A stretch of DNA of 64,000 nt from Symbiodinium natans (taxonomy: Eukaryota > Sar > Dinophyceae > Suessiales > Symbiodiniaceae): assembly GCA_905221605.1 (NCBI GenBank), contig CAJNDS010001558.1, positions 417,001 through 481,000 on the forward strand, in the 5' to 3' direction. Of the stretch, positions 61,695 to 64,000 are shown piece after piece. Below the pieces are notes generated by a model. That model was not told the origin of the DNA. It did no database searches and saw only the letters and a program-made list of their open reading frames with translations. The position numbers and the translations under genes are program-made. Position 1 is the first letter of the stretch, and each line of letters starts with the position of its first letter.

Positions 61695-62099
61695 CTAAAC
61701 CCTAAACCCTAAACCCTATAAACCCTAAACCCTAAACCCACAACCCTCAAAGGGGCCCAGGGGTTGATCTCCCGGAACCCTCCGGTTCAGGGCTTTGAGG
61801 TTTGTTTCGTCTAGCATCCAGGGTCTAGGGTTTAGGGTTTAGGGTTTAGGGTCTACCCAGGGTGTTGGGGGATCCTGGGCCAAAAAGCCCGCTGAATGCG
61901 ATAACCTGTTGGGCTGCTTCAGCGGTTCGGGGTTTAGGGTTTTTGGGCCTTGGGTGCATGGCGAAACACCAGGTCCACTTCCCGACAGAGTTGTCAGGTG
62001 CCGGGTCTGTCCGGGAGGGTTTAGGGTTTAGGGTTCAGGGTTCAGGGTTTAGGGATTAAAGTTTAGGGTTTAGGGTTTAGAGCTTACGGTTTAGCCCCA

Positions 62100-62179
62100 C
62101 AACTCCTCAGCTTCCTGCCATCGCCCGAGGGCCCATTGATAGGCAGCAGCCACAGCAGGGCCTCGTCAGGGCTTGCTTG
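62100..62179 (-). CDS. exon 3 of a seven-exon gene
   Basis: Acceptor ACCCGTAG, phase 0, QASPDEALLWLLPINGPSGD, GRKLRS; 3' border uncertain (GA or GT donors possible near 62100-62120). Confidence 0.55.
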
Positions 62180-62239
62180 CTACGGGTTGAGGGGTTCAGG
62201 GTTAGGACTTAGGGTTTAGGGTTTAGGTTTTGTTTTTGA

Positions 62240-62365
62240 TTTTAGGGTTTAGGGTTTAGGGTTTAGGGTTTAGGGTTTAGGGTTTAGGGTTTAGGGTTGA
62301 GGGGTTAGGGTTTAGGGTTTAGGGTTTAGGGTTTAGGGTTTAGGGTTTAGGGTTTAGGGTTTAGG
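62240..62365 (+). repeat. TTTAGGG array in an intron
   Basis: About 17 units between exons 3 and 2 of the seven-exon gene. Confidence 0.95.
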
Positions 62366-62436
62366 GCAGCACGGCCTGACACTCTTAGGCCACCTGGTGG
62401 GGCGCGTGACTCGGACTCTGCCTAGGACCCACTCAC

Positions 62437-62468
62437 CTCGAAGGTCCGACCTCCCACGCGGTATTCCC
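62437..62468 (-). CDS. exon 2 of a seven-exon gene
   Basis: Only 32 bases: acceptor GATATTCAG, two bases, EYRVGGRTFE, consensus donor GTGAGT. Phase fits exons 1 and 3. Confidence 0.55.
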
Positions 62469-62957
62469 CTGAATATCCCTAAACTCGTTAAACCTTAGGA
62501 CCTCACCCTGAAACCCTAAAACCCCTTCAAAGGCCCGAAAACTCTAAAGCCCTCTGAAGCCGTAAGCCGCCTTGAGGCCCTTGAAACCCTGAAGAACCAA
62601 GACCGAACCTCCTCAGCCCGAGCCTTTCGGTTCCTTCAACGAACCATGAAAGGAAGTTGCTTAGGGTTTAGGGTTTATAAAGGGTTTAGGGTTTAGGGTT
62701 TGGGGTTTGGGGTTTAGGGTTTAGGGTTTAGGGTTTATAAAGGGTTTTGGGGTGAACATCAACGGAAACGGTATCAATGGCGATTAAATATCTAGCATAA
62801 CTCCTAGTCGTATGTTCACCGTTCCTCATGACTTTCAGCATCATCAAAATAAAACCATGTGAAGAACACAATAAACCCTAAACCCTAAACCCTAAACCCC
62901 AAACCCCAAACCCTAAAATCAAAAACAAAACCTAAGCCCTAAACCCTAAGCCCAAAC

Positions 62958-63016
62958 GTCGAGGAGCCTGTTCGCCCAGGGCAGAGCGGATGTTGGCAGA
63001 AAGCCCAGCGTCGTAC
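62958..63016 (-). CDS. exon 1 (as seen) of a seven-exon gene
   Basis: Acceptor ACCCTGCCAG, one base, YDAGLSANIRSALGEQAPR, one base, donor GTTTGG of telomere-like sequence. Since it starts after an acceptor, further exons must lie upstream, possibly VPHLEAAGGSSVLCFEPC at about 63260-63315 or beyond the window. Confidence 0.55.
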
Positions 63017-63099
63017 CTGGCAGGGTTTAGGAGGGCTCCGGCTTGAGGGTTCTCAGGGCTTAGGGCTTAGGGCCTAGGGCCTAGGGCTTAGGGCTTAGG

Positions 63100-63225
63100 G
63101 CTAGGGGTTTAGGGGTTTAGGGGTTTAGGGGTTTAGGGGTTTAGGGGTTTAGGGGTTTAGGGGTTTAGGGGTTTAGGGGTTTAGGGGTTTAGGGGTTTAG
63201 GGGTTTAGGGGTTTAGGGGTTTCGG
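63100..63225 (+). repeat. pure TTTAGGGG 8-base array
   Basis: About 15 identical eight-base units, the most homogeneous variant array of the window. Confidence 0.95.
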
Positions 63226-63299
63226 GGTTTCGGGTTTAGGGTTCAAGGTTCCACGCAGGGCTCGAAACACAAGACTGAGCTGCCACCCGCTGCCTCCAA

Positions 63300-64000
63300 A
63301 TGCGGCACCCGGAACCCTAAACCCTCAACCCTAAACCCTAAACCCTAAATCCTAAACCCCAACCCTAAACCCTAACCCTAAAACTTGCTGCCCGTGCTCC
63401 TCTAGACGTCCAGCATCCCAACGCCCGAAAGTTCCTGAAGCCCTCTACCCCAAGCCTCCAAGTGTTTAGGGTTTAGGGTTTAGGGTTTAGGGTTTAGGGT
63501 TTAGGGTTGAGGGTTTAGGGAGACCAAGCTCTCCAAGTCCCTATACACTATACACCCTCCAACCCTCAGCTACACCCTCTCAACGCGATGCCTTGCAAAA
63601 CTTAGGGCCCCCTTGTATACCCCCAGGGTTTAGGGGTTTAGGGGTTTAGGGGTTTAGGGTTTAGGGATTAGGGTTTAGGGTTTAGGGTTTAGGGTTTTCA
63701 GTCTGATCTCCCCTCATGAACCCTCCAGCAGTGTGGGGCCTGGGGGGCTCGTCCTCTCGGAATAAATGCAAAAGAAGCAGGGGATTCCCCCGAGAATTCA
63801 CAGGAGTCTGGGGATTAGGGTTTAGGGTTAGGGACAAGGTGCCAAAGCGTTGATTCCCTTAGGAGTTTGGATCGCTCAGGCATCGGAAGCTCCACCCTAA
63901 ACCCTAGACCCTAAATTCGAAACCCGAAACCCTAAACCCCAAACCCTAAACCCTAAACCCTAAACCCTAAACCCTAAACCCTAAACCCTAAACCCATCCG
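63300..64000. repeat. telomeric arrays to the end of the window
   Basis: CCCTAAA at 63310-63385, TTTAGGG at 63465-63520 and 63630-63700, CCCTAAA at 63895-63995. Islands between them have no supported exon. Both orientations at the edge show this is not a chromosome end. Confidence 0.85.

Noticed and set aside
1-64000. Many ORFs ending in NPKP, GFRV or LNPKP
   Set aside because: These tails are translated CCCTAAA or TTTAGGG units. Each frame meets a stop every 21 bases in a pure array, so arrays create common false C-termini.
1-64000. A chromosome end (true telomere)
   Set aside because: Arrays occur in both orientations throughout, are short and interrupted, and neither window edge is a long uniform array.
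1-64000. tRNA, rRNA and dinoflagellate spliced-leader relics
   Set aside because: Looked for by eye only (cloverleaf-like stretches and GGCTCAAG-type leader ends) without finding a convincing case. A covariance or leader search would be needed to exclude them.

Overview
The window looks like nuclear DNA of a dinoflagellate, most likely a Symbiodiniaceae-type alga. Arabidopsis-type telomere repeat (TTTAGGG/CCCTAAA) and its variants occur as well over a hundred interstitial arrays in both orientations. Genes are cut into very small GC-rich exons, usually 30-150 bases. One intron is best explained by a GA-AG boundary and one by GC-AG, which are known non-canonical dinoflagellate splice types. 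There is also a 5-methylcytosine methyltransferase-like fragment. The species assignment is inference.

Layout. 0-5 kb: alternating telomeric arrays, microsatellites and one or two weak exons. 6.1-7.7 kb: an unidentified last exon and a two-exon SAM-dependent methyltransferase gene, the only clear family assignment of a near-complete gene. 8-13 kb: arrays, MITE-like elements, scattered exons and a small ORF. 14.7-17.4 kb: a 2.7-kb element with 25-base perfect terminal inverted repeats, an 8-base target duplication, CTGATACGC iterons at both ends and in a central palindrome, and a DNA cytosine methyltransferase-like reading frame. 18-44 kb: exon islands on both strands among arrays and MITEs, including a five-exon minus-strand gene at 35.8-36.9 kb and a two-exon plus-strand gene at 29.9-30.4 kb. 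44.65-47.5 kb: a 106-bp-period minisatellite. 47.9-57.5 kb: more exons, among them a two-exon gene with a 53-base intron, a small single-pass membrane protein gene and exons spliced directly against MITEs. 58-64 kb: MITEs, long arrays and a seven-exon minus-strand gene read through telomere-filled introns.

The exon calls were made by hand from reading frame, splice-site context and phase agreement between neighbours. Most are too short, or lack ATG, to appear as ordinary ORFs, and few products can be named. The recurring theme is that telomeric arrays and short inverted-repeat elements behave like mobile insertions. Several arrays sit between duplicated target bases or interrupt a MITE, and array or MITE ends often supply the GT donor or AG acceptor of an apparent intron. 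I saw no rRNA, tRNA, CRISPR array or bacterial-style operon. Stretches not listed separately are degenerate telomeric repeat or unique spacer in which I see nothing.
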